From contig CANIWY010000001.1 in assembly GCA_947471695.1 (NCBI GenBank), positions 1-64,000 on the forward strand: a stretch of DNA of 64,000 nt, in the 5' to 3' direction. This document shows, piece by piece, positions 1 through 9,222 of the stretch (the first letter of the stretch is position 1; every line of letters begins with the position of its first letter). The notes below the pieces were generated by a model that made no database searches, was not told where the DNA came from, and saw only the letters and a list, made by a program, of their open reading frames with translations. The position numbers were made by a program, and so were the translations under genes. The stretch is from Nitrosomonadaceae bacterium. Its GTDB lineage: Bacteria; Pseudomonadota; Gammaproteobacteria; Burkholderiales; Nitrosomonadaceae.

Positions 1-550
1 GATGATACGCAGCTAAAATGTCACTACGTTCTGACGGCAATAGCGATGCCACAAAGGTATGCCACTCTTCTGGAAACAGATTTTTCAGACCATAGAGGAA
101 CCAATTGATCTCACTTTCTCGGCAAAGAAAAATTCCACGCAAAACAAATCCCAGGCAGCGTTCTGGGTGAGTTTCGCCATAGGCCAGCGCTAACGTACTA
201 CCCCACGAACCACCAAATACCAACCACTCTTCAATGTCGAGATATCGCCGCAAGGTCTCGATATCCCTGATGAGATGCGGCGTAGTGTTATCACGCGTTT
301 CACCCAATGGGGTTGAACGACCCGCACCGCGCTGATCGAATATCACAATCCGGTAATGAGCTGGATCAAAAAACCGGCGGTGGGCAGGAGAAGACCCGGC
401 GCCAGGTCCTCCATGAAGAAACAATACCGGCACACCAGTAGCATTACCAGACTGCTCCCAATACATCGTATGCAAATCATCCAGCGCTAATAGACTGCTG
501 GCATAAGGCTCAACTGCTGGGAATAGTTCGGTACGAAAGTCGCTGGTCAT
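1..550 (-). CDS. pip: Proline iminopeptidase, N-terminal part (runs off the left edge)
   Basis: This reading frame is open from an ATG at 550 to the window edge and gives the first ~183 residues of an alpha/beta-hydrolase. It carries the HGGPGAG oxyanion-hole motif near residue 46, the DQRGAGRS motif, and the nucleophile elbow GGSWGS, whose Ser is the expected catalytic residue. This combination is typical of proline iminopeptidases (family S33), cytoplasmic enzymes that release N-terminal proline from peptides. The catalytic Asp and His would lie outside the window. It is transcribed away from the small gene at 654, so the 100 bp between them should hold divergent promoters. Confidence 0.93.
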   Translation of the reverse strand, partial: MTSDFRTELFPAVEPYASSLLALDDLHTMYWEQSGNATGVPVLFLHGGPGAGSSPAHRRFFDPAHYRIVIFDQRGAGRSTPLGETRDNTTPHLIRDIETLRRYLDIEEWLVFGGSWGSTLALAYGETHPERCLGFVLRGIFLCRESEINWFLYGLKNLFPEEWHTFVASLLPSERSDILAAYH

Positions 551-620
551 GGCTACTCAATGGGGCGTCAACGGGTTACGTTCTTAATTTTCGTTTGCTT
601 CGATTCTGGTATATATTGCC

Positions 621-637
621 TACTATACATTATAGTA
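621..637. promoter_or_regulatory. Perfect inverted repeat upstream of the patatin operon
   Basis: TACTATA, a 3-base spacer and TATAGTA form a perfect 7-bp-arm palindrome 16 bases before the ATG at 654. It lies between the divergent pip gene and the small-protein/patatin pair. It could be an operator overlapping the promoter or simply an AT-rich -10 region. The sequence does not identify a regulator. Confidence 0.45.
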
Positions 638-653
638 TAGCGAGGACGAGCTT

Positions 654-908
654 ATGCCCCACGTACTGAAAGAACAGGAAGTATCAATGTTGCGCGCAGA
701 GATTGAGATACTAATGAAAGAGCGTCAGAGCCTTCTCAAGGCTACTGGTGCTGCAGCAGTATTTATCGCCAATCTCGATAGCGGCACTCTACCAGAGGAC
801 GCGTATGAGGCTGCGGAAATGCTATCCAACTGCTTGAATGACCTGCCTGAAGACACCTTACGTGACGCGCTAGATAAGGTAAGGGCAGAGTTGACCGGTA
901 GTGAATGA
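654..908 (+). CDS. Small hypothetical protein, coupled to the patatin gene
   Basis: This 84-residue protein has no motif I recognise. Residues 5-30 are charged and probably helical (a possible short coiled coil). The second half is acidic and also looks helical. There is no signal peptide or membrane segment, so it is probably cytoplasmic. Its stop overlaps the start of the patatin gene by four bases (ATGA), so the two are almost certainly co-translated. The partnership suggests it accompanies or regulates the lipase, but that is inference from position only. Confidence 0.75.
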   Translation: MPHVLKEQEVSMLRAEIEILMKERQSLLKATGAAAVFIANLDSGTLPEDAYEAAEMLSNCLNDLPEDTLRDALDKVRAELTGSE

Positions 909-2071
909 GTTTACCCCCACCGCCAGCGCGTCCTAAGGTTGGTCTAATCCTCACTGGGGGAGGTGCTCGTGCCGCTTATCAGGTCGGGGTATTACAGGCA
1001 ATCGCCGCAATGCTGCCTCCGGGCTCACGCAATCCATTTCCTGTTATCTGTGGCACCTCCGCCGGCGCCATCAATGCTGCCAGTCTGGCTGGGTCAGCTA
1101 GAAGCTTTCATGAGGGGGTAGGTGGGCTCGTATCGGTGTGGGAGAACGCCCATGTTAACCAAGTCTACCGCTCCGACCCTATCGGCGTGCTTGGCAACAG
1201 CGCGCGTTGGTTAGCTTCTTTACTCTTCGGAGGGTTAGGTAAATACAGCGCAGTCTCCCTGCTCGACAACTCGCCATTTACTCAACTGCTGGAACATAAC
1301 GTACCTCTGCACGCAATTCAGAAGAATATCCAAAGCGGCGCCTTGTATGCTTTGGGCATTACCGCATGGGGCTACAACTCCAGTCAGTCGGTTACATTTT
1401 ATCAGGGTGCGGAATGCATCTCCCCCTGGAAGCGGTCAAGTCGTCTTGGTGTCGCATCACGTATTAGCATTAAACACCTTGTGGCGTCTTCCGCCATCCC
1501 ATTTCTTTTCCCAGCAATTAAACTTAACCGTGAGTACTTTGGTGATGGCTCTATGCGTCAATACGCACCCATCAGCCCAGCACTGCATCTGGGTGCAGAA
1601 CGAGTAATGGTGATAGGAGTTCGCAAGACAGGCGACACTCCATCCGACCGCATAAAAGTTGAAGGCTATCCTCCACCGGCACAAATCGCAGGGCACGTCA
1701 TGGGGAGCATTTTTCTTGATAACCTTGACGTTGATCTGGAACGACTTCAACGTATGAATAACACCACCCAGCTCGTTCCAGAAGATCAGCTATATTGTAA
1801 TGACAGTCCTCTACGTCGAGTTGAGTCTCTATTAATTTCTCCTAGCAGAGAAATCAGTGAAATGGCAGAACAATATGCCCATTCATTACCGCGCACTATT
1901 CGCCTCTTTTATCGTGCCGTCGGCGCAATGAATCACGATGGCTCCGCACTACTAAGTTACTTACTATTCGAAGAACCCTTCTGTCGAGCGCTCATTGAGT
2001 TGGGCTATCAAGATACAATGCCACGCTCTAAGGAAATACTACAGTTCCTTGGGTTTGATACAACAGACTGA
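905..2071 (+). CDS. Patatin-like phospholipase
   Basis: This 388-residue protein has the three patatin landmarks in order: the glycine-rich oxyanion loop GGGARAAY at residues 18-25, the nucleophile elbow GTSAG with Ser52, and the DG motif at Asp214-Gly215. Together they give the Ser-Asp dyad of a lipid acyl hydrolase. There is no signal peptide, so it probably works in the cytoplasm or at the inner face of the membrane. The C-terminal ~150 residues lie beyond the patatin core and have no recognised motif. It overlaps the upstream 84-residue gene by four bases. The substrate is unknown; bacterial patatins include lipases, phospholipases and effectors. Confidence 0.9.
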   Translation: MSLPPPPARPKVGLILTGGGARAAYQVGVLQAIAAMLPPGSRNPFPVICGTSAGAINAASLAGSARSFHEGVGGLVSVWENAHVNQVYRSDPIGVLGNSARWLASLLFGGLGKYSAVSLLDNSPFTQLLEHNVPLHAIQKNIQSGALYALGITAWGYNSSQSVTFYQGAECISPWKRSSRLGVASRISIKHLVASSAIPFLFPAIKLNREYFGDGSMRQYAPISPALHLGAERVMVIGVRKTGDTPSDRIKVEGYPPPAQIAGHVMGSIFLDNLDVDLERLQRMNNTTQLVPEDQLYCNDSPLRRVESLLISPSREISEMAEQYAHSLPRTIRLFYRAVGAMNHDGSALLSYLLFEEPFCRALIELGYQDTMPRSKEILQFLGFDTTD

Positions 2072-2173
2072 ACAAGCACTGATATAATCCTGCGTCGGAA
2101 TTGTCGTTCTGGGGAAATCCAAAGGGCATGACCACGATCCATACCCGACTACCTCACCTTCAGAGATCATTAT

Positions 2174-2914
2174 ATGGATATTACCAGCCCAGAATTCTGG
2201 ATAGCAGTAATGCAAATTATTGCAATTGATATTGTCCTGGGGGGCGACAATGCTGTCGTTATTGCGCTCGCTAGCCGACGCTTACCCGAAAAACAGCGTA
2301 ACCAAGCAATCTTCTGGGGCGTATTTGGCGCCATCGGGTTGCGCGTAGTATTAATCTTTTTTGCCCTTGCGTTACTAGCGATTCCTTTTCTGAAAATTGT
2401 TGGCGCGGGACTATTATTATGGATAGGAGTAAAACTACTTCAACCTGAATCTGATGATGGCGGGCATGACATTGATGCCAGTACGAGCCTGTTTGGAGCG
2501 ATCAAGACTATTATTATTGCTGATGCAGTAATGAGTCTGGACAATGTTATCGCCATTGCGGGCGCCGCCAAGGATAGCATCGGTCTGGTTATTTTCGGTT
2601 TGGTCGTGAGCGTACCCATCATTGTGTGGGGCAGCAAGTTGGTGATGAAACTGATGGACCGTTTCCCCATGACCATCGTCATCGGTGCTGGACTTCTTGG
2701 CTGGATAGCGGGTGATATGACAATCACCGACACCGTTACCAAGGAGTGGGGGGAGGGTATACCGCTGCTGCAATGGGTCGCTCCGGCAGTTGGCGCACTT
2801 CTGGTCGTCATTCTCGGCAAGTGGCTGGCCGCTCGAGCATCAGCACAAAGGGCTAGACGGACGCTGCAGCTTTCTGACCTGGCTGATACTGACCGCCGCC
2901 CGCCACATTCGTAA
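2174..2914 (+). CDS. TerC-family integral membrane protein (YjbE type)
   Basis: This 246-residue, very hydrophobic protein has about seven predicted membrane helices. It has the paired acidic motifs of TerC proteins: DIVLGGDNAVV in the first helices (about residues 19-29) and ADAVMSLDNVIAIAG near residue 116. The intramembrane Asp/Asn residues are thought to coordinate metal ions. Relatives export manganese or load metal onto exported enzymes, and some are linked to tellurite resistance. The UspA gene follows 19 bases downstream on the same strand, which suggests a shared transcript. The exact metal cannot be told from the sequence. Confidence 0.9.
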   Translation: MDITSPEFWIAVMQIIAIDIVLGGDNAVVIALASRRLPEKQRNQAIFWGVFGAIGLRVVLIFFALALLAIPFLKIVGAGLLLWIGVKLLQPESDDGGHDIDASTSLFGAIKTIIIADAVMSLDNVIAIAGAAKDSIGLVIFGLVVSVPIIVWGSKLVMKLMDRFPMTIVIGAGLLGWIAGDMTITDTVTKEWGEGIPLLQWVAPAVGALLVVILGKWLAARASAQRARRTLQLSDLADTDRRPPHS

Positions 2915-2933
2915 CCTTAAACCACGGAAAATC

Positions 2934-3359
2934 ATGCTAAGAATTCTTTTGCCGGTAGACGGTTCCGACAGCTCCAATCAATCCGTAGCAAATTTCATCA
3001 AACTACTCGGTTGGTACAAAGAAGTGCCGGAGATTCACTTGCTCAATGTCCAGCCCCCTTTACATGGTGGCGTCTCCAGCTTTCTCGATAAAGAAAATAT
3101 TAAACAATACCACCAGGAGGAAGGATTTAAAGGTCTGCAGTCGGCTCGCAATTTGCTAGAGAAAACGGGCATTATCTGCCAGCCCCACATCCTCGTGGGC
3201 GATCCGGCTGAAATGATCGTACACTGTGCCGCTGAAAAACAATGCGATCAGATCGTCATTGGTCCGCGCGGACTGGGGGGGGCCAAAGGATTGCTGATGG
3301 GCTCTGTTGCCAACAAACTGATGCAACTTTCAACGCTACCCGTACTACTGATTAAGTAA
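2934..3359 (+). CDS. Universal stress protein, UspA family
   Basis: I start this gene at the ATG at 2934, giving 141 residues that begin MLRILLPVDGS, the normal Usp opening. A longer open frame from 2790 lies inside the TerC gene and is not credible. Near the C-terminus is the ATP-binding motif G-2X-G-9X-G-S (starting GPRG), so this is the nucleotide-binding Usp class. These single-domain cytoplasmic proteins assist survival under stress. A run of eight G at 3285-3292 falls in this motif region. The close spacing to terC implies co-transcription. Confidence 0.93.
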   Translation: MLRILLPVDGSDSSNQSVANFIKLLGWYKEVPEIHLLNVQPPLHGGVSSFLDKENIKQYHQEEGFKGLQSARNLLEKTGIICQPHILVGDPAEMIVHCAAEKQCDQIVIGPRGLGGAKGLLMGSVANKLMQLSTLPVLLIK

Positions 3360-3450
3360 AAAACAAGACGACTCTGCAATTAGGACCCTTAGCCTAAGCT
3401 TACTCTAAGTGCGCCTCCGACATCAGCGCCGAGACCTATCGCTACCTCCA

Positions 3451-3888
3451 TTAAGCGCATGGACCATCTCCGGGCTTGAGGCCTCGGGAGCTGTCGCAGA
3501 TAGTGCCGGTCATTCCCCATGTCAAGCTTGCCGTTCCGGCTTCCGGCTCTGGGACATAAGTAAAATCCATCGCAGATCCAGAACTGGTTGTCGCAGAGCT
3601 TGTCCCGGCTAACACTCCATTACCTAGAGTAAGAGTCTTAACATTGGTTGAAACGAGGGGCGCTGGAATACCAAACGTGCCTACGTTACAGTTGGCTAGG
3701 GCCCCACTATTCTGATAGCACACTCCTATAGCCTGCCTGTATGGCGCCAATTCAGCCAATGTATTGGCTGCCTGGCTGCGCGAAATATAGTTGCCATACT
3801 GCATAACCGCAATCGTTGCCAAAATGCCAACAATTCCCACCACACTCATTGTTTCGATCAAAGTCAGCCCCTTTTTTGCTTGTTGCAT
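3451..3888 (-). CDS. Type IV prepilin (PilA-like), orphan
   Basis: This 145-residue protein has a class III prepilin leader: a short basic leader ending KKG, then LTLIE. Cleavage by a PilD-type peptidase would follow Gly7, and Glu12 becomes the conserved Glu5 of the mature pilin. A hydrophobic helix follows. Two Cys lie mid-protein and two near the C-terminus; the last pair (TIC...GPC) resembles the disulfide-closed D-region of major pilins. The start is backed by an AAGGGAG ribosome site. No pilus assembly gene lies nearby, so secretion and assembly factors must be encoded elsewhere. It could be a major or a minor pilin. Confidence 0.9.
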   Translation of the reverse strand: MQQAKKGLTLIETMSVVGIVGILATIAVMQYGNYISRSQAANTLAELAPYRQAIGVCYQNSGALANCNVGTFGIPAPLVSTNVKTLTLGNGVLAGTSSATTSSGSAMDFTYVPEPEAGTASLTWGMTGTICDSSRGLKPGDGPCA

Positions 3889-4022
3889 GCTTCATCTCCC
3901 TTAGGGTTTATTTAAGACATCCAAACGAATTCAGCTTGGCGTAAGCAGAAATCATGCTAACTCATGCTTTCATGTACAGGCAATACAGATAACACCGCAA
4001 AGAACTCAATGTGACAATAAAA

Positions 4023-5246
4023 TTATTCGTAGCGTAGCGCCTCAACCGGTCGCAAAGATGCCGCTTTCTTCGCCGGATAGAAGCCAAAGAATATTCCCAC
4101 CGCTGAGGCAAAAAAGAATGCTAGGCCAACCATTCCAAGCGTAATGACAACCACCATATCCGCTGCACGGCTTACCGCCCAGGCACCGCCAATTCCAAGC
4201 GCAACCCCCGCCAAGCCGCCTAGGATACAGATTACTAAAGCCTCCAGCAGAAATTGCGTGAGAATGGCACGTCGATTAGCACCGATCGCCATCCGGATGC
4301 CGATCTCACGAGTGCGTTCAGTCACCGAGACCAGCATGATATTCATGATACCAATACCACCGACCAACAAGGATACCGAAGCAATCGCTCCAAGCATCAG
4401 CGACATCACCTTAGCCGCACCGGTGGCAACAGCAGCCAGCGCTGCCATATTGCGCACAGTGAAGTCACTATCCGTGCCCTCAGCCAGGCGATGGCGTTGG
4501 CGTAACAACTGATTAATCTCGCTCTCAGCCCCTTCCATCACCTCGGGTGACTTTCCCTGCACCATCATGAAACGGATCGTTCCAGGAAACTGACTGCCAA
4601 AAATTTGGCGCTGACCGGTAGTGAGGGGAATAAATACACTATCATCCTGATCACGTCCATCCAGACTCTGCCCCTTAGCCGCAAGTACCCCTGTCACTGT
4701 AAAGGGACTCTTCTTAATGCGTATCGTCTTTCCTGTTGGGTCCTCATCACCGAACAGATTTTTTGCGGTCACCTGCCCCAGAACAACAACACGTGCGGCC
4801 GAACGAAAGTCAGTATCGGTAAACACCTCTCCATCTTCCGTGCTCCAGTTACGCACCCTAAAATAGTCTGGCGTCACACCGGTGACGACCGTGCTCCAAT
4901 TATTAGCACCAAAATTCAATTGCGCAGTCCCCGTGATAATCGGCGCAACCGCCTTGATCGAGGGTAGGCTTGCTACCGCCTGCGCATCGCCAAGGGTTAA
5001 GGTCTGAACACTGCCGCTCGTTTGGCGCATTGCCCCTGAGGAGGTGGCCCCAGGCAGCACAATAAACAGATTGCTCCCCATTGAGGCAATCGCCTGATTG
5101 ACGGTCGCTTGAGCACCTTGACCAATGGACAGCATCAGCACCACTGCCGCCACACCAATAATCATCCCGAGCATCGTCAAACCGGTGCGCAATCGGTTAA
5201 GACGTAGTGCGCGCAGCGCCTCGCCAATAATGGCTAATAAGTTCAA
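4023..5246 (-). CDS. MacB-type ABC transporter permease (FtsX fold)
   Basis: This 407-residue permease has one N-terminal membrane helix (about residues 18-42), a large periplasmic domain, and three C-terminal helices beginning around residue 285. This is the MacB/FtsX four-helix layout. The conserved stretch TERTREIGIRMAIGA is the cytoplasmic coupling segment. Unlike E. coli MacB, the ATPase is a separate gene whose stop overlaps this start by four bases. With the adaptor gene upstream it would form a mechanotransmission exporter of the MacAB type working with a TolC-like channel encoded elsewhere. The substrate is unknown (macrolides, peptides and lipids are known for relatives). Confidence 0.92.
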   Translation of the reverse strand: MNLLAIIGEALRALRLNRLRTGLTMLGMIIGVAAVVLMLSIGQGAQATVNQAIASMGSNLFIVLPGATSSGAMRQTSGSVQTLTLGDAQAVASLPSIKAVAPIITGTAQLNFGANNWSTVVTGVTPDYFRVRNWSTEDGEVFTDTDFRSAARVVVLGQVTAKNLFGDEDPTGKTIRIKKSPFTVTGVLAAKGQSLDGRDQDDSVFIPLTTGQRQIFGSQFPGTIRFMMVQGKSPEVMEGAESEINQLLRQRHRLAEGTDSDFTVRNMAALAAVATGAAKVMSLMLGAIASVSLLVGGIGIMNIMLVSVTERTREIGIRMAIGANRRAILTQFLLEALVICILGGLAGVALGIGGAWAVSRAADMVVVITLGMVGLAFFFASAVGIFFGFYPAKKAASLRPVEALRYE

Positions 5247-5977
5247 GGCCCCACCTTACTGTCATGTATCACTCGCCCGTCTTTCAGCCGCACTAACCGG
5301 CTCGCATACGCGGCTATATCGTCCTCATGGGTTACTAGCACAATGGTGATTCCCTTCTCTCGATTGAGGCGTTCAAAAACCCCCATGATTTCACCGCTGG
5401 TTTGGGTATCGAGGTTGCCGGTAGGCTCATCCGCCAGAATAAGTTGTGGGTTGTTGACCAGGGCACGACTGATAGCGACACGCTGCTGCTGGCCACCCGA
5501 GAGCTGATTGGGTTGATATTCAGAAAATTTGCCGAGACCCGTCTGTTGCAACAACTCCTGGGCTCGCTGGCGGCTCTCAGCGCGGCTCACCCCAGCATAG
5601 AGTAATGGTGTCGCCACATTGTCCAAGGCCGTCATGCGTTTCAGTAGATTAAACCCCTGGAATACAAATCCAAGGTTGTGGTTTCGTACACTCGCAAGCT
5701 CATCCTCCGAGAGCGATGCCACATCACGACCAGCGAGCCAATAGTGCCCGCTGCTAGGGGTATCAAGGCAGCCCAGCAGATTCATCAGGGTGGACTTACC
5801 AGAACCCGAGTGCCCCATGATGGCGACAAACTCCCCGCGATTGATGTTCAGATTCACATCGTACAGAACCTGACTATTGACCGTTCCATTGACACCACTT
5901 TCCAGGCTATAGATCTTGCACAGTCGGTCTACCCTGATCAGCGGCTCAGCAGAAGGATCGGGCTGAACTGACGTCAT
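5243..5977 (-). CDS. MacB/LolD-type ABC transporter ATP-binding protein
   Basis: This 244-residue cytoplasmic ATPase has Walker A GHSGSGKS (residues 55-62), the ABC signature LSGGQQQR, Walker B LILADEP with its catalytic Glu, and the H-loop VTHE. All active-site elements are present. It sits between the adaptor (overlap of one base) and the permease (overlap of four bases), so the three genes are translationally coupled and form one system. LolD is a close relative, but lolC/lolE genes are absent here and the adaptor argues for a MacAB-like exporter. Confidence 0.94.
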   Translation of the reverse strand: MTSVQPDPSAEPLIRVDRLCKIYSLESGVNGTVNSQVLYDVNLNINRGEFVAIMGHSGSGKSTLMNLLGCLDTPSSGHYWLAGRDVASLSEDELASVRNHNLGFVFQGFNLLKRMTALDNVATPLLYAGVSRAESRQRAQELLQQTGLGKFSEYQPNQLSGGQQQRVAISRALVNNPQLILADEPTGNLDTQTSGEIMGVFERLNREKGITIVLVTHEDDIAAYASRLVRLKDGRVIHDSKVGP

Positions 5978-7119
5978 CAGAACATTCTGAGCTTGAAGTT
6001 GCTACCTGATTTATCCTTATTTGCAGCCTCTCGCACTACCAGTTTGTCACCCTCTTTGATTCCACCCTCAATGATCTCGGTGAAAGCTCCATCAGCGATG
6101 CCGATCCTGACATTGATCGGAACAGGCTTGCCACCCTCCAGCCGGTAGAGTACTGGCTTGCTTGGTTGCTTAGTCGGCGCACTATCGGAATCACCATCAG
6201 CTGGCTTATACCGTAGCGCTGCATTGGGCGCTCTCAACACCGAGTCCTTCTGATTAACTGCGAACCGCACATTGGCGGTCATGCCTGGCAGCAGCGCACC
6301 GTCCTCATTGGCGACCGTCACCACTACGTTATATGTAACTACATTCTGCTGAATGGTGGGATTGAGTCTAACTTGCTTCACTGCTCCAGAAAATTCGCGC
6401 TCATGGAAGGCATCCACTGTGAAGTTTGCTTGCTGGCCGAGACGCAACTGGCCAATATCTGCCTCCGCCACACTGGTATCAATCTGCATCTGACGCAAGT
6501 CTTTGGCAATCTGGAACAAGACGGGCGTCTGGAAACTCGCTGCTACAGTCTGCCCAATCTCTATATTACGGGCCACCACCACCCCAGAAATTGGTGACTT
6601 AATTACGCTATAGTAAAAGTTAGCTCGGTCACGCGCTAACTGGGCCTTACTTAAAGCAAGCTGGGCACGAGCAGCATCCAGTTGCTGCTCGAACATGTTC
6701 AGGCCATCACTAGAAATAAAACCTTGCTCCTTGAGCGCAAGATTACGGCCCATCTTGTTTTCAGCAAGCTTTAGCGAGGCCTGAGCATTCATTACGTTAG
6801 CCTCAGACTGCTGCAACTGCGCACGAAACAGCGCCGGGTCAAGCTCTGCCAATACTTGGCCTGCCTCTATCTGGTCATTAAAATCAACATACATCTTGGA
6901 TACCGTACCCGATACCTGGGTACCCACATTGACCAGCTCCACTGGATTGAGCGTTCCGTTGGCGGAGATGCTCTGCACGATATCCCCACGGTCGACTACT
7001 TGAGTCTTATATCGGTCCTGTTTGGACTCCGATTTGCTACTCCAGTACCAGATAGCGACAACACTGAGTAACAATATTGCGACAATGGCCAACAGTTTTT
7101 TGCGGGAAATAGTGATCAT
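5977..7119 (-). CDS. MacA-like periplasmic adaptor (HlyD family)
   Basis: This 380-residue protein has an N-terminal membrane anchor (residues 9-26), then the two halves of a lipoyl/barrel-sandwich domain (GTQVSGTVSKMYV and SPISGVVVARNIEIGQ) flanking a coiled-coil hairpin of about 70 residues, followed by beta-barrel and membrane-proximal domains. This is the membrane-fusion protein that bridges the inner-membrane ABC transporter to an outer-membrane channel. It is the first gene of the three-gene operon. No TolC homologue is present in the window. Confidence 0.93.
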   Translation of the reverse strand: MITISRKKLLAIVAILLLSVVAIWYWSSKSESKQDRYKTQVVDRGDIVQSISANGTLNPVELVNVGTQVSGTVSKMYVDFNDQIEAGQVLAELDPALFRAQLQQSEANVMNAQASLKLAENKMGRNLALKEQGFISSDGLNMFEQQLDAARAQLALSKAQLARDRANFYYSVIKSPISGVVVARNIEIGQTVAASFQTPVLFQIAKDLRQMQIDTSVAEADIGQLRLGQQANFTVDAFHEREFSGAVKQVRLNPTIQQNVVTYNVVVTVANEDGALLPGMTANVRFAVNQKDSVLRAPNAALRYKPADGDSDSAPTKQPSKPVLYRLEGGKPVPINVRIGIADGAFTEIIEGGIKEGDKLVVREAANKDKSGSNFKLRMF

Positions 7120-7237
7120 AAGCGGCTAGGTTATATTCCGTGTCAGACTGGGCGTAGATAAAGGCGAATGTTACCTGAGTGCGACGACTTTAAGGGGCTA
7201 TCGAATGAGATCCGCTTGGAGGGTTTCTGGTGGCCCA

Positions 7238-8746
7238 CTAATTTTTATTAGCCGCCTCCAGTTCGCGCAACTCCTTAAGGCGTGCCTCAACACCGGATAC
7301 CTGATAGAAATCACCATCATTCCTTCTCAGTGCAGTCTGGAGTTGGTCAATGGCCGCGGCGAGGTAACCCTGCCGAACGTAAGCTTCGGCCTGGGCACGG
7401 TGCTGCATCAGATTGCTTCCCAATGCCGCGTAGCCCTGGGATTGCAGATTGTAGAGACGTACATCATTGGGGGTGAATAGTAACTGCTGATTGATGAATT
7501 TTAGAGCAGAGTCGACACTATGACTGCGTAGTAATGCATCGGCATAGTCATAGGTCAATGCTCGGTGCTGAGGGTAGATCTGCAATGAGGCGCGATAAAT
7601 ATCAAGGGCCTCTGCAAACTGCCCCTTGGAAAACTTGACCCGAGCCGCCAGAGTTTCAATCATAGGGCTCGAGTGCGAGACCTTCCGCTCAATCTGAATT
7701 GCCGTACCCAGTCGATGGTTCTCCAGCATTTCTATCATGCCGCTAGCGCGTGAGGACTCGTAGAGCAGCGCTAGCTCCTTATCTGCGCGTAAGTAAGCCC
7801 TATCTCGCAACAAAGCATTAATCAACCCATACCGCTCTGCAACCTCGCTATTGTAACGTTTGTCCCGGATACTGGACTCAAAGTATCTTACCGCGTCTTT
7901 TGGCTTCCCCTGAAGAGACCGTAGCTTGGCACGCACCAACTGGAAATCAAGACTGTCGGGGACCTGCCGGTAGGACATATTTTGAGTACGGCTCTGGATG
8001 TCCGCTATGCGCTCATAAGTAATCGGGTGGGTGCGCAAGTAAGATGGGGCACCATTCTCCTGAAAGCGGCCTGCCTTTTGCAGCCGTTCGAAAAATTCCG
8101 TCATTCCATTCGGATTTAGTCCTGCATCAACCAGTATATTTAACCCGATCCTGTCGGCCTCCTTCTCATGATCCCGAGTAAAGTTAAGCCGAGACTGAAT
8201 TGAAAGTGCCTGTGAGGCCGCTACGGCTGCCTGCCCGGCTTGCGGGTTTGAGCGCGAAACCAGAATTGCCAGTGCCAGTGATGCAAGGGTGGTCAGCATG
8301 TTATATTTCTGACCTGAGATCATTCGTGCAAGATGCTTCTGGGTGACATGCGCAATCTCATGCGACATCACGCCAGCCAATTCTGACTCACTCTGTGCAG
8401 CGAGAATGAGGCCGCTGTTGAAACCCATAAATCCACCGGGTAGTGCAAAAGCATTGATGGACGGGTCCTGAAGTGCAAAAAACTCAAACTCTTGGTCAGG
8501 GTGGTCTTCATTCGATCCAGCAAGTAGCCTGTTACCCAGACTAGTGAGATAAGCCGCTATCTCTGCATCATCAAGATAGCTACGGTCAGCACGAATCTCC
8601 GTCATGATCTGCAGACCAAGCTGCCGCTCTTGTCGTGGCGAAATGGTGGCCTGGGAGATATCACCCAGTTCTGGCAACTCGTCAGCAGAAACGTTAAGAA
8701 CAAAAAAGAGTGGCAGTATTACGGCCGTTAGATATCGCAATTTCAT
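7238..8746 (-). CDS. bepA: Periplasmic M48 metalloprotease with TPR tail, BepA-like
   Basis: This 502-residue protein has a clear signal peptide (cleavage after ...LNVSA, residue 21). The zinc motif HEIAH is at residues 129-133, and HEKEAD near residue 190 gives the third ligand. The C-terminal half is helical and TPR-like. This matches BepA/YfgC, a periplasmic chaperone-protease that helps BAM assemble LptD and degrades stalled outer-membrane proteins. Length and order fit E. coli BepA (487 residues). The gene appears to be monocistronic, with 118 bp and 70 bp gaps on either side. Confidence 0.92.
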   Translation of the reverse strand: MKLRYLTAVILPLFFVLNVSADELPELGDISQATISPRQERQLGLQIMTEIRADRSYLDDAEIAAYLTSLGNRLLAGSNEDHPDQEFEFFALQDPSINAFALPGGFMGFNSGLILAAQSESELAGVMSHEIAHVTQKHLARMISGQKYNMLTTLASLALAILVSRSNPQAGQAAVAASQALSIQSRLNFTRDHEKEADRIGLNILVDAGLNPNGMTEFFERLQKAGRFQENGAPSYLRTHPITYERIADIQSRTQNMSYRQVPDSLDFQLVRAKLRSLQGKPKDAVRYFESSIRDKRYNSEVAERYGLINALLRDRAYLRADKELALLYESSRASGMIEMLENHRLGTAIQIERKVSHSSPMIETLAARVKFSKGQFAEALDIYRASLQIYPQHRALTYDYADALLRSHSVDSALKFINQQLLFTPNDVRLYNLQSQGYAALGSNLMQHRAQAEAYVRQGYLAAAIDQLQTALRRNDGDFYQVSGVEARLKELRELEAANKN

Positions 8747-8816
8747 GATGATATGATAGAAATTAGCAGGCTAAGTTCCATGTTAACCAAGAGGCCCTGA
8801 TTGCGAGGCCCCTAAA

Positions 8817-9170
<354 letters not shown>

Positions 9171-9222
9171 TTAAATATCTCTGAAGAAGCTTAATGGATG
9201 ATATGCCGGCGTCTTGGTCGGT

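Noticed and set aside
2790..2933. Upstream extension of the UspA frame
   Set aside because: It lies inside terC in another frame, and the conserved Usp opening begins at 2934.
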